Shown piece after piece: positions 29,471 through 40,995 of a DNA stretch of 64,000 nt. How positions within the stretch are numbered: position 1 is the stretch's first letter; every line of letters begins with the position of its first letter. Source of the stretch: Synanceia verrucosa (Eukaryota; Chordata; Actinopteri; Perciformes; Synanceiidae). The translations under genes and the position numbers were made by a program. Location: positions 1 to 64,000 of the forward strand of contig JAQQSB010000862.1 in assembly GCA_029721515.1 (NCBI GenBank), written 5' to 3'. Below the pieces are notes generated by a model, which worked only from the letters and a program-made list of their open reading frames with translations, had not been told where the DNA came from and ran no database searches.

Positions 29471-31487
29471 GAACCTGGTGCAGGTGTTCAGCAACATTCT
29501 AGAAATCATGATGTCATCATGTATTTGATGGATGTTCCAAATGATGTATGAAATCCTTTGCCGCTGTTCACACACAAAGTCACCACTTATTTCAGTGACA
29601 TTCGTCATTGTATGTGAACCAGCGGTCAGTCGGGTCGTCCTGTGACACATCTGGATCCACGCCATCACAGATGTAGTGTCCTAACATAAGAGGAAGCATT
29701 GTTACATGGACTACCATAAAACATATCTGGTACTGGACCACGGTGATCCAGTTTATCAAAGTCAGGACAGATTTATATTTGTGTCTGACAAATAGGCACA
29801 TGCATTTATTTTCTCTACAGTGACTAAAATCAGCAAGAAAGTTGTTGTCAAACAAAGAAAAGACAGATTCTTCTTGTTGATTAAATGTGAGGAGGAGAAA
29901 AATGACTGCTTATCTTACCATACTGTGCGTTGGGGCCGATGTGGTTGATGGTGCTGACCAGACTGTAGCAGCAACCAGTCTGAGAGGAAACACAGTTAAT
30001 CAGAGTTAGAGCACACAGTCCACACATTAACTTACAGCATCAGCCACAGTCTGGTCATTTAATTTTTTTCTTTACCTCTTTGGACATCACTACCAGATCT
30101 CTGAGGAGAGTGAGAGGGTCATGGACCTTTTCAAGCTCCCAGTCTGGACTAAACCTGAAGCACTTCAGGTGCAAGACCAGCACTCCGCAGACAGAGAGAG
30201 AATACATGAGCACCAGGTGTTTGTGACATATTTAACAATAGTTAGCAATACCATATTTTCCTCAATCACTCCTCTGAGTTCATCAGAATCACCACTGTGG
30301 TCAGAAGTTTGGTCATATGTGATGGATGTGATGTCACTTACCTTGGCAGAGTCAGAAATGAAATGTGCTGGCCTGACTTGGTGCCACCACACTCACACTG
30401 GTATTCTACTTCCCTCTCCTGCAGAACAGCACAAGACCGACATGCTTTCACTGCACTATATTTATGACAACTACGTATCCATTACACACACTGGCACAAG
30501 TGGTGCTGTGATAGAAATGTGTCTGTGTTTTCTATGTGCATCTGATGTGAATGAGTGAGGGAGGTTTTCTCACTGCCAAATAATCCTCAAGCATCTGCTC
30601 CACACTTCCACCTCCAGGTACCAGGTCCAGGGAGAGGTTTGTAGATTCCTCTTTTCTGGTGGACTCTGAACCACACCTACACATTAATATGACAATAAAG
30701 TTAATGATACAACTGTGTGCTGCTTTGACATATGAATGTGTGTGTGATGGATGCAACTGCACTGTACTTTTGCAGGTCCTGGTGTAAAGCATCTCAAACA
30801 CCATGTGGTCCTGCACCGGACAGCTATAGGTTGTGCCCATGCTGGCGGCTATCGACTGAAGACATGGACTCAAGCTTCTTATTTGCTCGAGCATGGAGGT
30901 GAGGAGCTCATGAGCATCCTGCAGAGAGACAGACACAAATTATCAGGAAGTGGTGAAACAACAAACCATAAAGCCAGCTCACTTACCTTCTGTTGAAGAT
31001 CTAGGAACTCTTCAGACCAAATTGCCTCTTTGAGTTGACTTAGGAGGCAGATTTTATGGTCGGCATCACCAGAGACCGTTGGATGTCCATAAATGATCTG
31101 GAGAGGAAGGCAAACAGGTTCAGAGGGATTGTCTTTATTTTGCCATGAAGAAATTGGTGTTCAGAGCGTCATTTGAAGGTGAAATTAGTGGTTGTGTGTG
31201 AGGACTGCTGTACCTTAGAAGTGTGGCTTCAGGAATAAACTCCACACCTGCTCCTGAGAGCTGATAGCTTCAACAAAGTTGTTTAGTGTCAAGAGGCTTT
31301 GGAGGCAGGAGTTCATGTAGCAGAACTGTGCTGGGTTTGGGAACCTGAAAAACAAGCATCACGAAGACAAACTTATGGGAATATCATCAATTCTATATCC
31401 CAGGAGCTCTATTTTAGCCTATTTTGATTTGATACAGCATCACACACAGTTTCTTGAGTGTGTGTGTATAAATGAGGATGTGCTCAC

Positions 31488-31868
31488 CCAAGACACTTGA
31501 TGTGCTGCTGTCTGAGGGTCTCACTGGAGGGGACGGCAACTCTTCCCTTCTTTTTGGGAACATCTTGAAAATCCGTCTTGTCTTGCTTCTCTTTTGGCAG
31601 CTGCTCTGCTGGAGTTAGTACCACTTTTCTCTGTTGGAGTAAACATATACTCAAAGACAAACTAATATGCAGTTTATGTGAAGTGCTGCACAAACATAGG
31701 TAGGCTACCTTGTGCAGACTACACCGAGGATGCTTCCTAGCCTTTTTCGACTTTGTGACTTTCTTGTCTTTTGAGGTGCAAATGCTGGTGACAAAGAAAA
31801 ACACCTTACTTTATGGTAAATTTAAAGTTTGACAATTACATTCCCAAACTCATGAAAGTATTTAAGGC
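31488..31868 (-). repeat. duplicated USP exon pair, copy 1
   Basis: Contains exon 'DKKVTKSKKARKHPRCSLHK' (31,709-31,784) and the full following exon (31,488-31,630). It is nearly identical to 32,249-32,638, including intron sequence and the CCCAAACTCATGAAAGTATTTAAGGCA end. Copy 1 lacks about 60 bp inside the second exon that copy 2 has. Confidence 0.85.
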
Positions 31869-32248
31869 ACAAGGACAGAGAGATGGGGATAGGAAAAAGG
31901 GAAGAGAAGAAAGAAGAAAAGGGGAGTGTGGATTTGATAGTCTTATTTAGAGTGGTATGTTAAGGGGAGGTTTTCATGGTTCCATACGTGGTTTTGATTT
32001 GGTGGACTTTGTTTTGGGTTTAGATGAATTAAGATTTTGTTCCAAATATCATTAAAAACAGACAAATTGTTCCTTTTGCGAGCAGATATTTTTTGTATTG
32101 AGATGTATTCTATGAGAGAGTTGAACCAATGGGAAATGTGGATCAAATTTTTAGTTTTCCAATTTTGAAAGATTATTTTCTTTGCGATAGTTACAGAGAC
32201 CAATAATAGCTTTTTGTATTTGAGAGGAGAGTGATTTGTGTGTTGTTT
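31869..32248 (-). mobile_element. L1/Tx1-like LINE 3' fragment
   Basis: The minus-strand frame 32,203-31,943 reads AKKIIFQNWKTKN, HWFNSLIEYISIQKISARKR and NNLSVFNDIWNKIL. This is the C-terminal end of L1-clade ORF2 proteins (AKKTIL.xWK... ExIS...K... F...W). It lies exactly between the two copies of the duplicated USP exons. Confidence 0.7.
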
Positions 32249-32638
32249 TTGGGAACATCTTGAAGATCCGTCTTGTCTTCCTCCAGCGGTCTTTTCTCGC
32301 CCGAGTTGAAGTCTTTACACTTTACACTGAGGAGTCATTGTGCTTCTCTTTTGGCAGCTGCTCTGCTGGAGTTAGTGCTGCTCTTCTCTGTTGGAGTAAA
32401 CATATACTCAAAGACAAACTCATCAACAAACTAATATGCAGTTTATGTGAAGTGCTGCACAAACATAGGTAGGCTACCTTGTGCAGACTACACCGAGGAT
32501 GCTTCCTGGCCTTTTTCGACTTTGTGACTTTCTTGTCTTCTGAGGTGGAAATGCTGGTGACAAAGAAAAACACCTTTCTTTATGGTAAACATAAATTTTG
32601 AGAATTAAATTCCCAAACTCATGAAAGTATTTAAGGCA
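32249..32638 (-). repeat. duplicated USP exon pair, copy 2
   Basis: Exon 32,478-32,553 is intact. The next exon starts at 32,387 (RRAALTPAEQLPKEK) but meets TAA after 22 codons and has no visible donor before the LINE. It carries an extra segment (KDFNSGEKRPLEEDKTDLQD in a shifted frame) that copy 1 lost. Confidence 0.8.
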
Positions 32639-32687
32639 CTGAAAATACAAATACTGTAAGAACGAGAAAAGCACTCGTGAGTGCAGA

Positions 32688-33029
32688 CCTCCGCCGCGGA
32701 GGCTATGTTTTCACCGGGTTTGTTTGTTTGTTTGTTTGTATGTATGTTGGTTTGTGGGTTTGCAAAGTAACTCAAAAAGTTATGGACAGTTTTGACGAAA
32801 TTTTCAGGTTTGGCCAGAAGTGGCTTAACTTCAAATTTAAAATGGATTAATCTTTGGTGGTACCCTTGAATCGGATCTGATCACCACCAAAAATTAATCA
32901 GTTTTAAGTTAGGTCACTTCTGACCAACCCTGAAAATTTCCTTAAAATCTGTCCACAACTTTTTGAGTTATTTTGCAAACCAACAAATAAACAAACCCTG
33001 GTGTAAACATAACCTCCTTGGCGGAGGTA
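32688..33029. mobile_element. fold-back MITE in USP intron
   Basis: The left end CCTCCGCCGCGGAGGCTATG...TTTTCACCGGGTTTGTTT is the inverse of the right end AACAAACCCTGGTGTAAACATAACCTCC...GGCGGAGG. The interior halves are also mutually complementary (TTGGCCAGAAGTGGC / CACTTCTGACCAACC), so the whole 340-bp element is one imperfect palindrome. The superfamily is not determined. Confidence 0.75.
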
Positions 33030-33782
33030 ATAACAGAATTTAGTCAGGCGTCCTTACCTTTGCTTTCCTTTACCAAATTTTAGAAGAAAACTGGCCTTAG
33101 CGATGCTTCCGCGGTGGTCCTCCATCCTCAATGCTGGTGTCAGGAACGCTGATCATGAGGAGAAACAGTTATTTTTGTTATATAGCAAACAAATCACAGT
33201 TTACAGGGATCACTTTAATCACTAGTCTTTCAGGATGAGCCCAACTTAAACTAATTCAGTTGAAGTGTAAAGTCTTCATAAGCAGATCTGCAGTCATGAT
33301 ACAGGTCCAGGAAACAGGTAACAATGTTACTTTTTTAGTTTTTATTTTCAAAGCTGTGTTAATTGTGTTTTATACAGCTAATCAATTATCAGCAATATCT
33401 CAGATTAAAATGCATCAATGATCAATAATCTTAAGCAATTTTAGTATAAACTCACAGACTAATTTTTACTATTTGACACAGGAAGTATGATAATAGTTAT
33501 ATACTGTATGTGGTTACTTTTCCTGTGAGCTGGTGGTCTGCTGGCTGTCATCTGCCACCTCATATAAAACTTTTGATTTCTGTTCAGAGTAAAAAAAAAA
33601 AAGAAAAGAGAAGATGAAAAATTGTGGAAACATGATGCATTGACAGATTATATAGCCTACACTGGCTTCACAGGAAGTATCTCACAAATAAAATGAAATA
33701 TTCAATAGAAAATTGACTTGTAGTGTGGCTGGATGACAAACCTTTCTGCGAAACCAGAAAAAATTCTTTGTATCTTGTTGTG

Positions 33783-34721
33783 AAGATGCCATAGATTCTG
33801 ACCGATCGTAGTAACTCATCATGAAGACAAAATACTACAGATTCAGACTGACAGTAGCAACTCGTAGTAGAGATAAAATACTGCAGATTCAGACTGACGG
33901 CAGTAACTTGTAGCGGAGACAAAATACTGCAGATTCAGACTGGCGGCAGTAACTTCGTAGCGGAGATAAAATACTGCGAATTCAGACTGACGGCAGTAAC
34001 TTCGTAGCGGAGATAAAATACTGCAGATTCAGACTGGCGGCAGTAACTTCGTAGCGGAGTTAAAACACTGCAGATTCAGACTGACGGCAGTAACTCATAG
34101 CGGAGTTAAAACACTGCAGATTCAGACTGACGGCAGTAACTCGTAGCGGAGTTAAAACACTGCAGATTCAGACTGGCGGCAGTAACTCGTAGCGGAGATA
34201 AAACACTGCAGATTCAGACTGGCGGCAGTAACTTCGTAGCGGAGTTAAAACACTGCAGATTCAGACTGGCGGCAGTAACTCGTAGCGGAGATAAAACACT
34301 GCAGATTCAGACTGACGGCAGTAACTCGTGGCGGAGTTAAAACACTGCAGATTCAGACTGACGGCAGTAACTCGTAGCGGAGATAAAACACTGCAGATTC
34401 AGACTGACGGCAGTAACTCGTAGCGGAGATAAAATACCGCAGATTCAGACTGACGGCAGTAACTCGTAGCGGAGACAAAACACTGCAGATTCAGACTGAC
34501 AGCAGTAACTCGTAGCGGAGATAAAATACTGCAGATTCAGACTGACAGCAGTAACTCGTAGCGGAGATAAAACACTGCAGATTCAGACTGACAGCAGTAA
34601 CTCGTAGCGGAGTTAAAACACTGCAGATTCAGACTGACAGCAGTAACTCGTAGCGGAGTTAAAATACTGCAGATTCAGACTGACAGCAGTAACTCGTAGC
34701 GGAGATAAAATACTGCAGATT
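33783..34721. repeat. 46-bp minisatellite, about 20 units
   Basis: Unit GCAGATTCAGACTGACGGCA + GTAACTCGTAGCGGAGATAAAACACT. The first units (33,783-33,900) are the most divergent; the later ones alternate a few sites (GACGG/GGCGG/GACAG, GATAAAA/GTTAAAA, CTCG/CTTCG). Each unit carries one or two CpGs and a CTGCAG. It lies in intron 1 of the USP37-like gene. Confidence 0.95.
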
Positions 34722-35220
34722 CAGTTGTTGTTTACATGGGCTAAATGCCTTTCCAAGTGCTAATCACCAAACACATTACTGGATCAGACTGTGAGATTAC
34801 AAGCATTTCTCATATCTTTGATCTATATTTTTTAAATCTTCATCTATATGTTTCAACTTCAGTTGCTCCTGTGTTTCAGATTAAAGCTGTAATGTAGCTA
34901 TGACCTCATACAGTCACATCCCACCCCTTTATCATCCAAGTCTGGTAAGTAATGAATTAACAGACAACACTACACAATAAAACCGTATTGTGTTAACTTA
35001 TTGACACTTATTCCTCCTCTGACTTCTCTGTTTAGCAATAAAAACAGAATGCAGTGCACTAATCAAAGAATATGGTGAAGTTATACATAAATTGAATCAA
35101 CCAGACCTGGTCTAAAATCAGTACAAAGCTCGTTTACAGGTCCAAAATACAGCTAAAATCAAAACCCATAACTTCATATCAAACTTCACGAAGCAGCTTA
35201 TAAGCGACAATTCGAGATTA
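34722..35220. other. intron sequence, nothing recognised
   Basis: Part of the predicted intron 1 of the USP37-like gene. No element identified. Confidence 0.4.
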
Positions 35221-35531
35221 GAAGAAGAAGAAGAATCCTTTATTAATCCCTCAAGGGGAAATTACATCTTTTCACTCTGTTAGTAACTTTTTTCAGTTGC
35301 ACATTACACACACAAGTCATGAAACAAACACATGCATTTGAGGAGAGGTGTCAGAGTGAGGGCTGCCCCTTATCCAGGTGCCCCGAGCAGTTGGGGGTTG
35401 ATTGCCTTGCTCAAGGGCACCTCGGCCCAGCTACCAGTCCACTCTCCACATTTGGTCCTACCTGGACTTGAACTGGCGACCCTCCAATTCCCAGCCCAAG
35501 TCACTACAGATTGAGCTACTGCCACCCCAAT
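35221..35531 (-). mobile_element. V-SINE, full length
   Basis: On the minus strand: tRNA-like head GGCAGTAGCTCAATCTGTAG with B box CAGTTCAAGTCC, the V-SINE core (GTGCCCTTGAGCAAGGCAAT, CAACTGCTCGGGGCACC), then a LINE-derived tail ending AATTTCCCCTTGAGGGATTAATAAAGGATTC(TTC)n. Inserted in USP intron 1, in the gene's own orientation, only about 40 bp from exon 1. Confidence 0.8.
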
Positions 35532-35604
35532 ATAGATATAACAACATTTTATACAAACATCATAACCTACCCCCAAATGAAAGCGGAGCCTCCACAGCTT
35601 CCAT

Positions 35605-36950
35605 CGCTTCCAAGCAAAACAATCTACAACAACGCGTCCGAAAGCCAGCAGCCAAACTGCGACAGAAAACGAAATGCTTCGCCGAATGACGGACGAAACC
35701 CTGACAAAGTAACTGTGATGACGGAATTAGCTTACCAGCTAGCTGCAGTGCTAAAGGCGTTTACCACGAGCTGGTCCGGCTGTAACAGGCGTGGTGCAAA
35801 CAACGGAGACATGTTCTCACATGACACAAAAAGGACACTGTGTTTGTTTTTAAAATAACCAAACTGCACCTCTGCCACAAAGCTAGCTTCACAGCGGTGT
35901 GTGTTCAGACCAGGACAGGGAACTAGTCAAGCGTTGCGTTCAAGATCGTCTTGTTAAACGGTTTAAAGACATAGACGGCATTTGAAGTGCTATTTCTGTC
36001 TCAATTGCTTGTTACTTTCCTTTGAAGGTCAAAAAAATCAGCGTTGACACAGAGACACACACAGATTAAGCCTGGACTCTCTGATATCGCCCCTGATATC
36101 ACATAATACAGTCAGTGTCTTCATCGCTAAACAAAGTGGATTTTACTCTTTCCAGAAGCTACCACCGTTGAGCTAGCTGACGGAGGATCCAGTGAAAGCT
36201 GACACACATTTTATGAAATAAAAAACAAAATAAGCATATGTGTGTGCAGTTATCACATAACTCCATAATGTTTTAGAGTAATCTGTTAGCTAACAACCAG
36301 CATGAACATTAAGAAATACAGTACGTAGTAAAATAGCTGCCAGTTAATTATTATTAATTACATAAATTAAAGCTTCTTTTAATCCATCAAGTCTGCCAAT
36401 CATATGTGTATAAAATATGAAAGCCTTACTTTTCGAAGTTCATCCCACTCGCTGGTCTGGGCTGGTCGGGCTGGATGCAGCCTAACCCTGCTTGGCTCAA
36501 ACCGGACGTTGTCTGATGTCACGTGAAAAGGGTCTATTTCCCATCGTGTATAAAATTGGCGGGTCATTGTGTATATTTTGGCGGAAACATGTATAACTGT
36601 CTCTTGCAGCCTCTGGTGGCGCTGTTCGACACACGTCTTGGTCTCACAAACCCATCCTGGCATGTGAGACCAATAAATAGAAAGGTCAGAAAGGCAGGGG
36701 TGGGCCTCAACAGTAGAACAACTATACTGATACTAGACACAAAGTAGTCACACATATTCAGAATGACTTATACAATTAATATTCAATAATTATAACTTGA
36801 TAAAGTTTTATGTTTCTGAGACCATCAAAATTGGTTCCTTAACCCGATTGGTCTTGTAATGCTGGTGAATAAACCTGAAAATTGATTTGGTAAACCATGT
36901 ATGCCTACACGCACACACAGACACACACAGACACACACAGAAGAGTCAGA
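35605..36950. promoter_or_regulatory. probable promoter side of USP37-like gene; otherwise unassigned
   Basis: 35,605-35,900 lies 5' of the predicted first coding exon and has clustered CpGs (CGTCCGAAAGCC, GCGACAG, ACGAAACC), consistent with a CpG-type promoter without a clear TATA box. The rest to 36,950 is unassigned; the overlapping frames of up to 115 codons around 35,400-35,860 are not protein-like. Confidence 0.35.
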
Positions 36951-37016
36951 CTCATTTTCAAAATAAAGCCCCAAACTCCAGAGGAGTAACTGTTTCCTTT
37001 GATTTAATCTTCACAG

Positions 37017-37098
37017 GAAACAAGGTCAAGCATGTACGAGGGCAAACTCCCCCTCACATGGGTTTTCCCTCCATACAATGGGTCACACAGAGATACTG
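37017..37098 (+). pseudogene. inverted partial paralogue of the OB-fold gene
   Basis: Acceptor CTTCACAG at 37,016, exon end CACACAGAGATACTG, donor GTGAGTGTATG. The last 55 bases of the exon and about 110 bases of the following intron match the minus-strand exon ending at 38,638. Only this one exon is visible. Confidence 0.6.
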
Positions 37099-37304
37099 GT
37101 GAGTGTATGACTAACATATTTTATTATTCTGTTGATGGCCACTTTATGATTCATATATTACTGATCATGGCATAAGCAAGTCCAATGTAGCGTGATACAG
37201 GGATTAAAGAATGAACTGAAACTGATAATGAAAGCATTCCCTAATGCCTCAGTATCTTTCCAGGACCTCCATCTGACCCAACACCTCAACACCTTCCATC
37301 TATC

Positions 37305-38110
37305 TCTGACGGTGATATGATACACCTACTGTACATCTTCAGATATTAAAGAGTTTGATAATTAGATACTAAATTAACTGGCCAAATTTAGAGTTTATCT
37401 AGAGAACTTAATAATACTGAATAATAAAATACTAATATTTATATTCATAATATTAAACTGCTCCACAGCCTTCTCTGATGCCTCTTAAACGCTCAACTGC
37501 TGAATTACCCTGAATGAAGTGTTGTTAACAACAGTACAACTCTTAATGTGGTTCATAGATATCAATCACTGAATCTAACTGGTCACACTGAATTAATATA
37601 ATTTATCCATCCATCAATCTTCCTGCATTCCATTTTTTCTGTTTTCTATTCTATTATTTTCTGTTAGTAGCCTGGTCATTTAGTTTGTCAAATGAATCAT
37701 TTATTATTAGTTATTTTCTGCTAGTAGTCTGATCATGTATTTTGTCAAATAACCATCTCATTTATAAAGAACATGGTTATTTGATTTGTGTGTGTGTATA
37801 TAAAGTAATTGAATCACTGTACACTAGGTCAAGAACTCTGCAGCACCCTGAGATTAAGAGACTCTATTAATTAATGTCAAATTCACAAGTTTTCCCTGTT
37901 TTAACAAAACTAGGTGGTACCCTGATCATTTCTACTATTAAGAGTATAATATTGAATTATACCTGAAGCTGATATCGTCACTCTCCTTCACATTTTATGA
38001 CAATTCATGGTTTATAATTAATGACTTAAGTGTTATTGGTTATAAATAAATAGTTTGATATTAATTAATAATTTATGATTAAATCTGTTCCAGAGTATTC
38101 ATGCTACACC
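37305..38110 (+). repeat. dispersed repeat, partner of 24.8-25.8 kb
   Basis: Matches 24,770-25,560 (CAGATATTAAAGAGTTTGATAATTAG, GGTTATTTGATTTGTGTGTG, GAATCACTGTACACTAGGTC). It lies between the inverted OB-gene copies, so it probably inserted at or near their junction. Confidence 0.75.
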
Positions 38111-38249
38111 ATGCAGTAATAAACTGAATGTGTTTGATGTTATTCTTTTTATTATTTTAAACATTTAAAACAAACATCAATTTTGAATTAATTCAATTTT
38201 TAATGATTAACAACAACACAGAACAAAAATTTTTTATAGCATGACTTCC

Positions 38250-39557
38250 TCATTGTCCAGAGGATCGCTGGGGGTCCTGCTGGTCCAGGGGGTCCTGGGG
38301 GTCCCAGTCTTCCTGGACCTCCTGGAACTCATGCACCAGGCCTCCACGGTAAATCAGCTTGATCTTGTGCATGAATGTTGGTGGCACTGCTAGTGTTTTT
38401 TCCCCCCACACATGCAATGGGATCACACGTCTGGTGTATGTGCTGTCAAGCACCTCCACTTTTTTGCCTTCCAGCCGGACGCCTTCCACACTGAAGACAG
38501 CATAAATATTACCAAACTATAGGGCATAAACACGTTCAGTTTATTGCTGCATGGACTTGCTTATGCGATGATCAGTAATATATGAATAATAAAATGGCCA
38601 TCAATAGAATAATAAAATATGTTAGTCATACACTCACCAGTATCGCTGTGTGAAGCGTAGTATGGAGGGTTAGGCCTTTGAAGGCGGAGTTAAGTCACCC
38701 TCAGGTGGGTCATTTGACCACTCATCCCATCCTGCAGGGGAATCACTGTTAAGTTCGCCTCTCTCCAGACTGAAACGTTGATCTCTCCTTCTTTCTGCAA
38801 TAATAAAGCAGAGTGCATGAGCAGTGTTTACTGACTGTTACACTGAGGAACAAACTCCCTGGTCAAATTATAAAACTTAATTTATGCAAAATTTAGTATT
38901 TAGTATTTCACGTAGTGTGAATCATTACTTAAACAACGTGACAAATGAGCTTCATTTTTGAAACAAACACATCATTTAGCAGTTCCTTACTTCCTTTATG
39001 GAGATTTGCCTCAGTGGCACAGCTGGGCCCCCTTTACGGCGTGCTTGGTGATTTCCCTGCACTAAATGTGACAAAAGACAAAGTTTTAGAAAATGTTACA
39101 CAAATTTTAAAATGAGGTCAGGCATGACTTTGTGGAGCAACTGAATCCAAAGTAATGTTCTCCTATAGAAATATACCTGGCTTATGTAGCCCTGGATGGT
39201 AATCAGGTTCTCCATCCCTGGCTTCACATCTATGATGCTCACCATCTTTGGCGGCTGGAGGAATGTCTTTGCTTGGCCTCCATGTATGGAGGTACAGTGA
39301 CAGGTGCAATTAAATAACTGCTCCCCACCCTGAGTCGCCCTGCAAGATCCTCATAGAGGACCATCTTTCTGATGGAAGTTCCATCACTTACTGCTGCCAG
39401 CGTATTTTTGTGGGCCGAGAGGGCCCTTGCACCTTCATCTGCGAAGTCCCAATCCTTTACATTAGTGCTTTCTTTTAAAGCAAGAACTTCAATTTTTATT
39501 GGGGGGAGCCGCTGATATAGGGCAGTTGGTGTTCCAAGAGTTTTGGATAAAGCCATT
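38250..39557 (-). pseudogene. protein with OB-fold-like segments, broken
   Basis: Four minus-strand exons: 39,177-39,557 (MALSKTLGTPTALYQRLPP, KESTNVKDWDF, RKMVLYEDLAGRLRVGSSYL, then in another frame MVSIIDVKPGMENLITIQGY); 38,991-39,056 (ARRKGGPAVPLRQISIKE); 38,638-38,794 (KEGEINVSVWREANLTVIP, LTLHTTLHTAIL); 38,250-38,490 (LEGKKVEVLDSTYTRRVIPL, HVWGEKTLAV). 'I-x-V-S-V-W-x-E-A' and 'V-x-V-L-D-S...I-P-L-x-V-W-G-E' are strands of RPA-type single-strand DNA-binding OB folds, so two OB-like units are likely. Acceptor and donor sites are good and the first two junctions keep phase. Frameshifts occur in exon 1, near 38,685 and at the last junction. I do not recognise a named gene. Confidence 0.55.
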
Positions 39558-40995
39558 CTGAAAACAAAGAGACAAAAATATATAATAGTATTATAGGGCT
39601 GTTAGAGAATTGGGATGAACAACTAGAAGTAAGAAGGACTTTCTTTAGTACAGACAGTTCATTATCCTGATCATAAACAATTCATGAAGTCATGATGTTG
39701 TCGGCTCTGGCACAGTAGCAGGTCTGGCGTTGACACAACATGAGCATCTATATAGAGATTCAACTAAGATGCTCAGTTTAGTAGTTTCCATCATGAGCAC
39801 TTGTAAAAAATGTGTTTAACTCAGAATATTATGAAAACTTTTTAACCAAGTTTCAACATCTTGTGAATCCAGCTTGACCTTTGATCACATACAGTGTAGA
39901 ACATGTCACTGTTTTAAATTTAAACATTCCTGTGTTGTTTCAGTTTATTGCAAATTACAGAGAAAAGCTGCATTGTACACACCATCACAGTGGATTCAGA
40001 AGATGTGAAAACTTACTTTAAAAAAGTTTCAATCAATAACAGTCTGAATAAATTAAACACATTAGTTTTGCTGGAGCTGATAAGTGAAACAGCAGACGAG
40101 TGAGCCATCCTCTTTCTGTCCAATCTTTGTCGATAGCTGCACATGGGTACTAGAGACCGGAGAAGACTACATGACTCAGGTCGTGATGGACGGCAATACG
40201 TGTGCCAGCAGCAACCATAGACTCCAAAACTTATTTCTGCTGATTCTTAAAATATGGCAAATAAAGTTCACTAACAAATGAAACATGAATGTCTTTAAAC
40301 ATGAGCAGTACACACGAGTAATCTAATATTTAACACAGCAGACTATGGATTTTTCATTTTAATTATTTATATTCATTTAATATTGTAGTGAAATTAATAA
40401 TATAATAGTGAATATAATCACTTCTTTGATTTGAATGCTTTGATCTAAGATATCAGTGGATTTAAAGTCCAGTGTGCTCCCCATCACAACATGGAACCAC
40501 AAAGGACTTTGATCTTATTAAGATACAGGTCAACATTGTGTGTGTGACACAGACCTTCTAACCCCTGAGGCAGACACACACACTCTCACCAACAGAGTGT
40601 TTCCACAACCATTTTACTGCTATGTTGGTTATTATCTCTTCCTTCAACACTGACAGTACAGCTTGGTTCTGGATTTCTGCTGGAAACACAGAAGGATTTT
40701 TCACTGACGAGCTTTGAGAGAACAAAACTGAAAATGAGTCTTCATCAAAATGCTGATCATCCTGCTCTCATCCTGGCCTCATGTATCATTGTGGACACAT
40801 GTTTTTTTTTACACCTGTGTTTCCCAATTTTAAAAAAAATGACAGATTCATCAAATATTGTTCCATATGGATTCATCTTCCACATTTGGTCTTTGCTGCT
40901 TCAAACGTGACTGTAATGATCCTCACTCACTAAATACAGCACAACATCAAACCAAATGCCAATAATTTATGATCACTGTCATCAAGATGTGATCA
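39558..40995. other. no gene recognised
   Basis: AT-rich. The GATAGATACTTAGTTCATCTCACAGAGAAATTCAC tail at 41,003-41,040 is a relative of the LINE tail at 7,634. Confidence 0.4.

Larger units (their letters stand above)
29592..35604 (-). pseudogene. USP37-like ubiquitin carboxyl-terminal hydrolase gene, damaged
   Basis: Twelve minus-strand exons are readable: 35,571-35,604 (MEAVEAPLSFG), 33,058-33,133, 32,478-32,553, 31,488-31,630, 31,248-31,344, 30,987-31,097, 30,768-30,918, 30,574-30,676, 30,342-30,418, 30,076-30,184, 29,919-29,979, 29,592-29,680. USP features: Cys box FPNPAQFCYMNSCLQSL, DAHELL, CGSES and CECGGTKSG zinc-type pairs, VLVLHLKCFRF, YSLVSTINHIG and His box GHYICDG, WFTYNDE. Catalytic Cys and His are present. 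The order matches vertebrate USP37-type catalytic domains; the N-terminal PH-like region of USP37 is not seen. Damage: the acceptor before 30,184 reads GG; the donor at 30,767 lacks a G, so phase is lost; a frameshift after TYNDE gives an early stop, while VTEISGDFVCEQ continues in another frame. Possibly a recently dead lineage-specific copy. Confidence 0.75.

Noticed and set aside
33783..34721. A CRISPR-like regular array
   Set aside because: Units are contiguous and the whole unit is conserved, with no unique spacers; the setting is eukaryotic intron. It is a minisatellite.
35402..35858. Plus-strand frames of 95 and 115 codons
   Set aside because: They lie partly in the V-SINE and partly over the antisense of the predicted USP promoter and first exon.
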